In this document: positions 14,988-22,841 of the stretch, piece by piece
Position numbering within the stretch: the first letter of the stretch is position 1
Layout: each line of letters starts with the position of its first letter
Assembly (NCBI RefSeq): GCF_002741055.1
Contig: NZ_CP016809.1
Span: 2,688,501 to 2,752,500, forward strand
Reading direction: 5' to 3'
Length of the DNA: 64,000 nt
Origin: Paenibacillus ihbetae
Lineage (GTDB): Bacteria; Bacillota; Bacilli; Paenibacillales; Paenibacillaceae
Notes under the pieces: generated by a model
Databases searched by the model: none
What the model was told of the DNA's origin: nothing
Seen by the model: the letters and a program-made list of their open reading frames with translations, nothing else
Position numbers and translations under genes: made by a program

Positions 14988-15830
14988 TTATTCCTTTACC
15001 GCGCCGATCGAGATGCCGCTTGTAAAGTATTTCTGGAACATGATGAAGATTATGAGCATCGGTATGGCAGCGACCGTAGCCCCAGCCATTTTGTAGGCAA
15101 AATTCGGATTGAGATCCTGCATCAGAGTTGCAACCCCGACCATGAGCGTCTTCATCTCTTTATCCTGGCCGATCACAAGCTGCCAAAGGTAGTCGTTCCA
15201 GACCTGGACGAAGTTCAGAATAAACAGCGCACCGATCCCCGGCTTCACAATCGGCAGCAGAATCTGAAGGAAGGTTCGGACTTCACCGGCTCCGTCGATC
15301 CGGGAAGCTTCCCGAAGCGCATCCGGTGCGGAATCGAAGAAGCCCTTCAACAGAAACACGCCAAAGGCTGCAGCAACGTTCGGCCAGATCATTCCGAACA
15401 GATTGTTTACGAGCCCGAGATCCTGGGAAATCCGGAACAACGGCACGATCATAACTTCTTTCGGCACCATCAAGCTTGAGATGAACACAATGAAGATGAC
15501 GTTTTTGCCTGTGAATCTCAGCTTGGAAAAAGCATAGGCGGCCATAGAGCTGGCTACGACTACAAAGACCGTTGTTACACCCGCTACGAACAAGCTGTTG
15601 AACGTCCAGCGCAAGGCGGGCTGACTTTGGAATACTTCGGTATAATTGGAGAAGGTAATGGTGGCAGGCCACCAGTCCGGCGGCATTTTTAGAACATCCG
15701 AGCTGTTTTTTAGCGAACTCGTAAATAACCAATAAAGAGGGAACAAGTTAAGGATCGCAAAGAAAATGACGATTATATTCGCAACCACATCGAACTTTTC
15801 CCGCTTCTTCCCGGTTTTTATTAGCTGCAT
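14988..15830 (-). CDS. Carbohydrate ABC transporter permease, MalG type (probable sialic acid uptake)
   Basis: This 280-residue inner permease has six membrane segments. The EAA loop is EASRIDGAGEVRTFLQILLPIVKPG near residue 190, and the ending YFTSGISIGAVKE is typical of MalG-like proteins. ATG 15830 follows GAGGGATC. It is the last gene of the run binding protein, MalF-type permease, MalG-type permease, directly downstream of the sialic-acid catabolic genes. Sialic acid or a sialo-derivative as substrate is inferred from context, comparable to S. pneumoniae SatABC. No ATPase is encoded nearby; a shared MsmX-like ATPase is expected. Confidence 0.85.
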   Translation of the reverse strand: MQLIKTGKKREKFDVVANIIVIFFAILNLFPLYWLFTSSLKNSSDVLKMPPDWWPATITFSNYTEVFQSQPALRWTFNSLFVAGVTTVFVVVASSMAAYAFSKLRFTGKNVIFIVFISSLMVPKEVMIVPLFRISQDLGLVNNLFGMIWPNVAAAFGVFLLKGFFDSAPDALREASRIDGAGEVRTFLQILLPIVKPGIGALFILNFVQVWNDYLWQLVIGQDKEMKTLMVGVATLMQDLNPNFAYKMAGATVAAIPMLIIFIMFQKYFTSGISIGAVKE

Positions 15831-15839
15831 ATTGATCCC

Positions 15840-16715
15840 TCACTTATCCTTGAACATCGCTCTCAACTGGGGAACGGACAGCAGCAACGTAATGATGAAC
15901 ATTATGACCCCTACAGCAGAAGCAACGCCGATCTGGTTGTATTTGAATGCATTGTTGTAGAGATAGTACATCATGGTTACCGAGGCGTTATTCGGTCCAC
16001 CGCCGGTTAACAGTTGAATGACGACGAAAATTTTCAATACCGCGATAATGTTAATGATGGTGATATAAATGGTTGTAGGCTTCACCAGCGGAATCAGGAT
16101 TTTAAATATGACTTTGATCCTGCTTGCCCCGTCCACCTCGGCCGCCTCGAATAAATCCTTCGGCACTCCGATCATCGCCGCGATATACAGAATGATAGCC
16201 TGACCGACATTCGTGGCAAAGGTAACGAAAATAATGACAGGCATGACGGTTGCTTTATTCCCGAGCAAATTGACATGGCCCGAACCGACCTGGCTTGTGA
16301 AATAGGAGATCAGTCCGTTTGCCGGATTGAGCAGAAAGCTCCATACCATACTCATAACAACCATGGAAACCATAACCGGGATATAATAGCTCCCCCGGAT
16401 AAAGGAAACGTATTTGGCATTTTTATCAAAGATGGATGATGCTACGAACAAGGAAAAGATGACTGTAAGCAGAACGATAAATACCACGAATATAACGGTG
16501 TTGACGATCGATTTGAAAAAGACGGGATCTTGAAATAACGTCGTATAATTGCTCATGCCGACAAAGGTTTCATTCTGATAATCGACCCGGAATAGGCTTA
16601 GCCTGATCCCTTCCAAGATCGGATATACCGCAAATAGGAGAAAGAGAAGGAACTGAGGCAGAATAAACAAATAACCCGTAATGCTTTCTCTTATAGGTTG
16701 ATAACGTAGTTTCAT
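15840..16715 (-). CDS. Carbohydrate ABC transporter permease, MalF type (probable sialic acid uptake)
   Basis: This 291-residue permease has six membrane segments; the N-terminal YLFILPQFLLFLLFAVYPILEGIRLSLF is the usual MalF/UgpA-type first helix, and the EAA loop is EAAEVDGASRIKVIFKILIPLVKP near residue 195. ATG 16715 has AAAGGTAAAGGAT upstream. The stop is nine bases before the next permease. It forms the membrane channel with that protein and receives ligand from the lipoprotein encoded 96 bases upstream. Confidence 0.86.
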   Translation of the reverse strand: MKLRYQPIRESITGYLFILPQFLLFLLFAVYPILEGIRLSLFRVDYQNETFVGMSNYTTLFQDPVFFKSIVNTVIFVVFIVLLTVIFSLFVASSIFDKNAKYVSFIRGSYYIPVMVSMVVMSMVWSFLLNPANGLISYFTSQVGSGHVNLLGNKATVMPVIIFVTFATNVGQAIILYIAAMIGVPKDLFEAAEVDGASRIKVIFKILIPLVKPTTIYITIINIIAVLKIFVVIQLLTGGGPNNASVTMMYYLYNNAFKYNQIGVASAVGVIMFIITLLLSVPQLRAMFKDK

Positions 16716-16811
16716 GGGTATCCTTTACCTTTCTTATTCAGCGGCCTGGAGCCTTTTTTGAGGGACAAGAGCTCCAAGCGCTGAATCGTAATGTCGGTAT
16801 CAGGGCGAGGA

Positions 16812-18218
16812 TTATTTGTACACGCTAGAGCTTTCCTTCGCCTTTTGAATCACCGCATTGCCTTGAGTCTGGTAGTCCTTCACCGCCTGGGCCGGCTCTT
16901 TCTCGCCAATGAAGATCGCCTGCAGCTCAGGATACAGAATTTGGCGAAGCTGACTGTAGCCCGGCACGTTGCCTGTAAAGTTAAATAAATACTTCGAGTT
17001 GGCATCATATGCCGCGAACAGAGGGTACTGGTCTTTCAGCTCATCCGCAACCGAGCTTCGCACCGGAATACTGTTTTTCGAGGCTTTCACAAGCTCAGGA
17101 TCCGTCGAGTAGAATTTAACGAACGCTTTGGCTGCCTCTGTTCTTTTCTCGTCACCGGTATTGAATACATTTGATCCCACCACATAAGTGAAGGACAGCG
17201 GATCGCCGCTTTCCGAAGGGATATTCGCAAGACGGATATCAAATTTCGGAGCTTTTCCGCTTTCCATATCGGCCTTGGCATTATTAAACAGCACTGCGTT
17301 GGTAAAGCTGATCGCCAGCTTCTGGTTCTGGAACATAGCGTTCGCATCGTTGGAGGACACGGATTCCGCTCCCGGATTGCTATAGCCGCCTGTGTAAATC
17401 TTCTTCAGCCATTCCGCAGCCCTCACCCCATTCGCATCATCCAGTACAATATTGCCTTCATCATCAAAGAATTTGTTGCCGAACATTCGCAGATAAGCGA
17501 GATTCCACGTGTCGCCTTGATTATTCAAGCCGAATAAGGCCATAGGGCGTGCGCCAGGATATTTATCCTGCGGAAGATTGTTTTTCAATGTCTCCAAAAT
17601 TTGCTCGTATTCGCTGAGCGTCCATGTTTTGATCTCGTTCTCTCCGCCGATCATGTTCTCCAGGCCAGCCGCTTTGAACATATCTGCGTTATACGCCAGT
17701 GTGCCGGGATTGTGGGAGAACGGATAGAAATAGATATTATCTCCGAAGGTTACGTTATCCCAGTAGCTTTGAGCGATGTCTTTTCTCGACTCCTCGTCAA
17801 TAATGTCATTCAGAGGCACCAACGCGCCGCGATGAGCAAAGTCTCCCATGGCGAATACGCTCTCAAAGAAAATATCGGGCGGCGTTCCGCCGTTCAGGTT
17901 GACGTTCAGGAGCTCATCACGCTGGTCCCCTGCGATGACCTGCACATTCACTTTCACGTTGTACTTATCGTACTGCTCGGCAAATTTCTCGGCTGCAGCT
18001 TTAAAGAAGCTGTCATAATCGGCATTCTCCTCGGAAGCATCGTACACGCCCTTCCACTGTGGCGTGAGCCATAAAGAGATCTCAACATTATCTTTTCCGT
18101 TCGCTGCGTTCTTATCGGAGCCCCCGCTTGTCCCCGAATCTTTGCCGCCGCAGGCAGCCAATAGTGCAAGCATCATGACGGATGCGGTAAACATCGCTAG
18201 AAAGCGTTTCTTGAACAT
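16812..18218 (-). CDS. Sugar-binding lipoprotein (probable sialic acid binding protein)
   Basis: This 468-residue extracytoplasmic solute-binding protein of the MalE type has a signal peptide with lipobox LLAACG (Cys about 23), then a Gly/Ser/Asp-rich linker. Recognisable features are VEISLWLTPQWKG, the PDIFFESVFAMGDFAHRGALVPLNDII substrate-domain stretch, and the C-terminal PVRSSVADE. It heads the transporter cistrons after the YhcH-type gene by 43 bases, so it is in the nan transcription unit. Specificity for sialic acid is inferred only from the surrounding nanA/nanE/nanK genes; it could take sialyl-oligosaccharides. Confidence 0.85.
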   Translation of the reverse strand: MFKKRFLAMFTASVMMLALLAACGGKDSGTSGGSDKNAANGKDNVEISLWLTPQWKGVYDASEENADYDSFFKAAAEKFAEQYDKYNVKVNVQVIAGDQRDELLNVNLNGGTPPDIFFESVFAMGDFAHRGALVPLNDIIDEESRKDIAQSYWDNVTFGDNIYFYPFSHNPGTLAYNADMFKAAGLENMIGGENEIKTWTLSEYEQILETLKNNLPQDKYPGARPMALFGLNNQGDTWNLAYLRMFGNKFFDDEGNIVLDDANGVRAAEWLKKIYTGGYSNPGAESVSSNDANAMFQNQKLAISFTNAVLFNNAKADMESGKAPKFDIRLANIPSESGDPLSFTYVVGSNVFNTGDEKRTEAAKAFVKFYSTDPELVKASKNSIPVRSSVADELKDQYPLFAAYDANSKYLFNFTGNVPGYSQLRQILYPELQAIFIGEKEPAQAVKDYQTQGNAVIQKAKESSSVYK

Positions 18219-18261
18219 GAATGATACCCCCTCAATCTTTTAAAATCCGTTTAGACCTTAA

Positions 18262-18747
18262 CTAATCCGCCAGCTTGAACAGCGCCGAATTGATTTTCAC
18301 AACGACCTTCCGTACCGTTCCGGGATCCTCCATGGCAAGTCCGGGCCGGTGGATGTCCTCCGGAAACAATACCATATACGAACCCGGCGTTAACCGGATG
18401 GGCATTTCGGATGGAATGTCACCATAGAGCGCGGCATCCTGATCCTGCCGATAGGGCTCTACGGGAGACGGGATGCCTCCTGTCTGAAGGCTCCAGCCAA
18501 TCGTTTCATCTCCCTCCAGCAGGTAATGGATATCGAAAAACTGCTCGTGTTTCTCGGCAAGCCGTTCATCCTTCGAAACGGTATTCAAATCAATAATTCT
18601 TGCAAACATGTCCTCGCCTTGTATCGGATACTGTCCCGTCTGAAGCGAAGCAAAGTCCGTTAACGTTAAATAATCGACAGCTTTACGTATCACCGGATGG
18701 GCAAATGCACGCTCTGCCTCCCAATGGTCTCTATGTCCTATGATCAT
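18262..18747 (-). CDS. YhcH/YjgK/YiaL (NanQ-type) family protein, probable sialic acid anomerase
   Basis: This 161-residue cupin-like beta-barrel protein shows the family's metal-site residues: EKHEQFFDIHYLLEGDETIGW (about 65-85) with paired His/Asp, and the distal FPEDIHRPGLA and VRKVVVKI. E. coli YhcH/NanQ accelerates anomer conversion of sialic acid during catabolism. Its place between nanK and the transporter supports the same role here. ATG 18747 follows GGAAGGATT; it starts 14 bases after the kinase stop. Confidence 0.86.
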   Translation of the reverse strand: MIIGHRDHWEAERAFAHPVIRKAVDYLTLTDFASLQTGQYPIQGEDMFARIIDLNTVSKDERLAEKHEQFFDIHYLLEGDETIGWSLQTGGIPSPVEPYRQDQDAALYGDIPSEMPIRLTPGSYMVLFPEDIHRPGLAMEDPGTVRKVVVKINSALFKLAD

Positions 18748-18761
18748 CGCTAATCCTTCCC

Positions 18762-19733
18762 TTATTGTTCCGAATGGACAGCAGGCTCAAACACTTGAAG
18801 CGCAGCACCGATCATCCCGCTAAAATTCCCTTGATGCGCCTGCACGATCTTCACATTTTCCGCAAAAGATTTCATGGAGCGTTTGGCCGTCTCCTCCCGT
18901 ATTCGTTCGAAGAACGGCTCTCCTGCCTCGGCAACGCCCCCGCCGATTACCACCATTTCAGGGTTCAGCGTGTGGATCAGCGATGAGATGGCAGCGCCCA
19001 GAGCAGCGAACGTTTCATCCATGACTTCTACCGCAGCCGGGTCCCCCGACTGCCACCGGGAGAGGACTTCTCTTGCATCAACCTGTGAAGCCGGTTCACT
19101 TCCTAAGGAGAGCAGTTTGGCTTGCATCCTCTTGGCGATTCCGGTACCAGAGGCGTACTGCTCCAGGCAGCCCACGCCCCCGCATACGCAGGGCAGGCCG
19201 TTAAAATCCACGCTAAGATGCCCAAGCTCTCCAGCGCCGCCCCATGCGCCGTGGACAAGCCTGCCCTCGGCAAATACCGCGCCGCCGACTCCCGTTCCAA
19301 GCGCAATGCAGAGTATATGGCCAGCTTCGCGGCCTGTTCCAAGCGTCTTCTCGGTCAGAACCAGTACATTCACATCATTATCTACGTAAACCGGCACGCC
19401 GAAGCGCTCCTCGACCAGCCGCTTCAGGGGGACCCCCGTGTAATCGGGAAGAATCTCTGAAGCAAACCGGATGCTTCCGTCGGAGCGGTTTACTTGTCCG
19501 GCGGTCCCGATTCCAATACCCTGGATAGGATAAGCGTCTCTAATCGAGGGCTCGGCCAGTAACGCTTCAATGACCTCTGTAATCCGTTCAGGCACTTTCT
19601 TCTGCCCGGCGAGTGTTGGAAGGTTGATCGAATGTAGAACATTTCCCTGCCCGTCCACGATTCCGGCATGAATCTTAGTGCCTCCCACGTCTACTCCTAT
19701 GGCGTATACCTGAGGTGAACTCCCTTCGTTCAA
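18762..19733 (-). CDS. nanK: ROK family kinase, probable N-acetylmannosamine kinase
   Basis: This 323-residue ROK sugar kinase has the ATP-binding DVGGTKIHAG (15-24), second phosphate motif LGTGVGGAVF, the ROK signature with catalytic Asp in VDNDVNV, and the zinc site CVCGGVGCLEQ (CxCGxxGCxE). The first GHL of the zinc set is in GELGHLSVD. The TTG start is three bases after the nanE stop, whose region supplies the GGAGG site. In the nan pathway this step makes ManNAc-6-phosphate, the substrate of NanE. ROK kinases vary in specificity, so ManNAc is inferred from position between nanE and the YhcH gene. Confidence 0.87.
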   Translation of the reverse strand: MNEGSSPQVYAIGVDVGGTKIHAGIVDGQGNVLHSINLPTLAGQKKVPERITEVIEALLAEPSIRDAYPIQGIGIGTAGQVNRSDGSIRFASEILPDYTGVPLKRLVEERFGVPVYVDNDVNVLVLTEKTLGTGREAGHILCIALGTGVGGAVFAEGRLVHGAWGGAGELGHLSVDFNGLPCVCGGVGCLEQYASGTGIAKRMQAKLLSLGSEPASQVDAREVLSRWQSGDPAAVEVMDETFAALGAAISSLIHTLNPEMVVIGGGVAEAGEPFFERIREETAKRSMKSFAENVKIVQAHQGNFSGMIGAALQVFEPAVHSEQ

Positions 19734-19736
19734 TCT

Positions 19737-20438
19737 TTACGCCTCCGATCCGATAACTTGCCGCACAGCTTCCACATAACGCGCCGTAATCAGCTGAGGT
19801 CTCGTAATGGCACTGCCTACAACCACATAGGCTGCCCCCGCTTGCAGAGCCAATGCAGCCTCTTCGGGACTCCAAATGCGCCCTTCTGCAACGACCGGCA
19901 CCTGAGCGTCAGCGGCAAGGCTGCTCACCAGAGCCAAGTCCGGACCCTCGGCCTGGGTGCTGTACGGCGTATAGCCCGACAGCGTCGTCCCAATATAATC
20001 GGCGCCGAGCTTCTCAGCCGCCATTCCTTCCGCATAGGTCGAGACGTCTGCCATTACAGCAACGCCTGCTTTATGCGCAAAGTCGATCAATTCGGCAGCT
20101 GTGGCTAGCCGGTCCTCCCGGTCCGTAACGTCGAGCGCTACTATGTCTGCACCTGCCGCGATGATTTGTACTACTTCGTCCAGCGTTGGCGTAATGAAAA
20201 CATCCGAATCAGGCACATCCCGTTTGATGAGGCCGATGACCGGAACATCTACCGCCTCTTTGATCGCCCGAATATCGTTCACACCGTTGGTACGGATGCC
20301 GATCGCCCCCGATTGAATAGCTGCTTTGGCCATCTTGGCCATGGCATCTCCGCCATGGAGCGGCTCATGCTCCAGCGCCTGGCAGGAGACGATCAGCCCT
20401 CGTTCGGGGAACATCGTTCGATTCGTTTTTCTCGTCAT
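19737..20438 (-). CDS. nanE: N-acetylmannosamine-6-phosphate 2-epimerase
   Basis: This 233-residue (beta/alpha)8 barrel protein converts ManNAc-6-P to GlcNAc-6-P in sialic acid breakdown. Family motifs are clear: GLIVSCQALEHEPLHG at the N-terminus, GAIGIRTNGVNDIRAIK, PVIGLIKRD, DIVALDVTDR, MADVSTYAEGMAAEKLGADYIGTTLSGYT and VVAEGRIWSPEEA with VVVGSAITRPQ. ATG 20438 follows AAGGAGCGAGG, which overlaps the nanA stop. Length is usual. It is tightly coupled to nanA upstream and the ROK kinase downstream. Confidence 0.95.
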   Translation of the reverse strand: MTRKTNRTMFPERGLIVSCQALEHEPLHGGDAMAKMAKAAIQSGAIGIRTNGVNDIRAIKEAVDVPVIGLIKRDVPDSDVFITPTLDEVVQIIAAGADIVALDVTDREDRLATAAELIDFAHKAGVAVMADVSTYAEGMAAEKLGADYIGTTLSGYTPYSTQAEGPDLALVSSLAADAQVPVVAEGRIWSPEEAALALQAGAAYVVVGSAITRPQLITARYVEAVRQVIGSEA

Positions 20439-20450
20439 GTTCCTCGCTCC

Positions 20451-21368
20451 TTATGCCTTTGCCAGTGCAATATATTTCGTCAGCTTTTGATGAAGCCGTT
20501 CTGCCGCTTCCTGATCGCTATCCGTTATCGGAAGCAGCGGAAGTCTCGGTTCCCCGATATCCATCCCGCGAAGCCTCAAGATCGCTTTGCAGCCGCCGTA
20601 TAGCGATGGGAACTGAAGCAGCTCCGAAATGATTTCGTTGATTCTGGTCTGCCACTCGCGCGCCAATTCAAGCTTGCCCTCTTGAATGCACTGCTCCAGC
20701 TTCAGAAACAGCTCGGGCATCACGCCGTAAGTTCCGCCAATGCCCCCGTCCGCCCCCATGCTTCGTCCTGCCAGATACTGCTCGTCCGGACCGTTCATAA
20801 CCAGAAAATCCGCCCCTCCCGCAGCTTTAAATTGCTGCAGCTCATAGGTGCTTTCCGATGAGATTTTGACACCAATGACATTATCCAATGCTGACAACTT
20901 CTCCAACTGCTTCGTCGATAGATGAAATCCGGTAAGCTGAGGGATATGATAAATGATGAATGGCAAGGCCGTGCTATCGATCATAGCTCTCCAGTGGTGT
21001 TCTACACTAGCCGGAGACAATCTGTAATAGATGGAAGGGACTGCCGATATGGCATCAGCTTTTACGGATTCCGCATGTTTGGCCAGCTCTACACTTTCCC
21101 TGGTCGAAGGTGCTCCGACATGGGCAATGACCGTCATCTCTTCGCCGACCTCCTGCATGACGGTTTCAAGAACAAGCTTGCGTTCCGCGGCTGATTGCAG
21201 CATGCCTTCTCCGCTGCTGCCTCCGACATATAGTCCTTTCACACCCGCATCCTGATAATAACGGGCCAAATCCCGTACCCTTTGCGGGTCGATATCTCCA
21301 TTGCCGTCATAACAACCGTAGAAAGCAACAATGACACCTCTGAATTTGTTCAAATCATGCTTTCCCAT
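20451..21368 (-). CDS. nanA: N-acetylneuraminate lyase
   Basis: This 305-residue DHDPS-superfamily class I aldolase splits sialic acid into ManNAc and pyruvate. The Schiff-base Lys168 (GVKISSES) and the Tyr140 of IIYHIP stand three residues from the corresponding E. coli NAL positions (165, 137), and GSSGE (50-54) replaces the usual G-S-T-G-E. Start ATG 21368 is chosen with GGGGGAG nine bases upstream; an in-frame start at 21419 adds an unrelated leader. It is the promoter-proximal catabolic gene. Identity as NAL rather than another DHDPS-family lyase is supported by the nanE/ROK/YhcH context. Confidence 0.88.
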   Translation of the reverse strand: MGKHDLNKFRGVIVAFYGCYDGNGDIDPQRVRDLARYYQDAGVKGLYVGGSSGEGMLQSAAERKLVLETVMQEVGEEMTVIAHVGAPSTRESVELAKHAESVKADAISAVPSIYYRLSPASVEHHWRAMIDSTALPFIIYHIPQLTGFHLSTKQLEKLSALDNVIGVKISSESTYELQQFKAAGGADFLVMNGPDEQYLAGRSMGADGGIGGTYGVMPELFLKLEQCIQEGKLELAREWQTRINEIISELLQFPSLYGGCKAILRLRGMDIGEPRLPLLPITDSDQEAAERLHQKLTKYIALAKA

Positions 21369-21420
21369 TGTGCCGTGCTCCCCCTTCTTATTCCAATCTC
21401 GGTTCTCCCCTTCACACATT

Positions 21421-21443
21421 TGAAAAGGCTTACAGTAAGTATA
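21421..21443 (-). promoter_or_regulatory. nan operon promoter -10 with overlapping cre-like site
   Basis: On the minus strand a TATACT -10 (21438-21443) is followed by TGTAAGCCTTTTCA (21421-21434), a cre-like 14-mer with the same central deviation (read on the other strand, TGAAAAGGCTTACA) as the two sites at 1277 and 27305. No -35 of quality is seen, in keeping with activation by the AraC-type regulator encoded just upstream. Both roles are inferred. Confidence 0.45.
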
Positions 21444-21576
21444 GGGTTTGGGCTGAAGGGGGGACAGGAACGGATTTACGGACTTTATTCACAATGTTTT
21501 GATAACGACCTCATGTTCACATATTCGTGTGCCGATGTTCATTATTTTTGGATCTGCGCATCCCCGTATAACGCAC

Positions 21577-21620
21577 AAAAGACTGCTTTCTAAAAGATCA
21601 TTTCTCTTAGAAAACAGTCT
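21577..21620 (-). terminator. Terminator after the response regulator gene
   Basis: AGACTGCTTTCTAA (21580-21593) pairs with TTAGAAAACAGTCT (21607-21620) with one mismatch, followed on the minus strand by TTTTGTGC. It separates the regulator transcript from nanA. Confidence 0.82.
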
Positions 21621-21659
21621 CCTATTCAGCAGACTCTGATAATCTCATTCGCTGATCCA

Positions 21660-22841
21660 TCACTTATACTGCGCCCTGTATTTTTGCGGACTGACCCCTT
21701 TTATTTTCTTGAAGATTCGGCCGAAGTAATTGATATTTTCATATCCGACCTCCATGGCAATCTCGTAAATGGGCATCTGGGAATTCATCAAATAATGGGC
21801 TGCTTTATCCACCCTCAGATTGTTGAGATAATCCGTGAATCCGGTCCCGGTCTCCTTCTTGAAAATAAAGCTGAGATAGCTCTCACTCATGTTAATAATG
21901 TCCGCGGCTGTTTTCAGCGAAATGTCTTTTGCATAGTTTTCTTTCATGAATTCCAGCAGACGCTTAATATCCTCCCTGGCCGTTTCCTTGATCCTGTTCT
22001 CATTCAGCATGTCTTTGGCCTGATTGTAAGCAAAGCCAATATCCCGCCAAGCTTCAATGGATCCGCTTACCCCGACATTTAATGCAATGCCCAGCATCCG
22101 ACTCGATGCGCCGATCAACAGCTCGGTCACGACGGCAGGATCCCGTTCCGCAACCAGCAGTACGATTTCCCTGCCCTCCATCTCTATTGGGCTGCAGACA
22201 AGCTGTTCCCCCAGCTCTGATTGAAAGAGGTGAGTCAGCATCCTCATCGCGGAGAGCTCCTCCACGCCTTCGCGCAAAAGACGGGGCTGCATAATCAACA
22301 TGAAGCTCCCCGGAGGCAGATCCTCTTCCTCCTGCCAATTGACCTCGCCTCCAACCGGGAAGGGGGTTTGAAGCCCTTCGCGCACCTTGCTCGACAGGAG
22401 CTCTTTACGCGAATATCTTTGCTCCGATGCAGAGGTGTCTGGCAAGGTATACTCCCGGTTTTTCTCAATCTTTTGGGAGGCTTCGGTCAAAATCTGAAGC
22501 AGCTCCGTCGGCTTTAACGACGTCTTTAAGATATAATCCTCAACGCCCATTTTCATGGCTTTTCGGACATAATCGAATTGATTATGGCTGCTAAGCACGA
22601 TAAACAGCATATCCGGATAGCGCTTTTTGGCCGTTTCGATGAGCTCGAGCCCGTCCATCCGGGGCATTATAATGTCCGTTAGCAGGATATCCGGCACTTC
22701 CTCCTCCATCAGCTCAAGGGCTTTTATGCCATCCGGGGCATCTCCTATAAAGGAAAAACCGTGCTTATCCCATTCGATCAACGATTTAATCCCTAAGCGT
22801 ACAAGGAGTTCGTCATCAGCCAGCATCACTTTTAAGGTCAT
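21660..22841 (-). CDS. YesN-type response regulator (AraC output)
   Basis: This 393-residue response regulator has a receiver domain at 1-125 with the acidic pair ADDE (8-11), phospho-acceptor Asp56 (LLTDIIMP) and Lys106 (YILKTSL). A variable middle follows, then a C-terminal AraC double helix-turn-helix (about 290-393) with ISLKTAADIINMSESYLSFIFKKETGTGFTDYLNNLRVDKA and the second IYEIAMEVGYENINYFGRIFKKIKGVSPQKYR. ATG 22841 follows AGGAAGGGG and overlaps the kinase gene by 26 bases. It lies immediately upstream of the nan genes and is the likely activator of sialic acid uptake and breakdown. Confidence 0.93.
   Translation of the reverse strand: MTLKVMLADDELLVRLGIKSLIEWDKHGFSFIGDAPDGIKALELMEEEVPDILLTDIIMPRMDGLELIETAKKRYPDMLFIVLSSHNQFDYVRKAMKMGVEDYILKTSLKPTELLQILTEASQKIEKNREYTLPDTSASEQRYSRKELLSSKVREGLQTPFPVGGEVNWQEEEDLPPGSFMLIMQPRLLREGVEELSAMRMLTHLFQSELGEQLVCSPIEMEGREIVLLVAERDPAVVTELLIGASSRMLGIALNVGVSGSIEAWRDIGFAYNQAKDMLNENRIKETAREDIKRLLEFMKENYAKDISLKTAADIINMSESYLSFIFKKETGTGFTDYLNNLRVDKAAHYLMNSQMPIYEIAMEVGYENINYFGRIFKKIKGVSPQKYRAQYK

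Noticed and set aside
20451..21368. Dihydrodipicolinate synthase (dapA) instead of nanA
   Set aside because: The superfamily is shared, but spacing of Tyr140 and Lys168 and the nanE/ROK/YhcH neighbours favour N-acetylneuraminate lyase.
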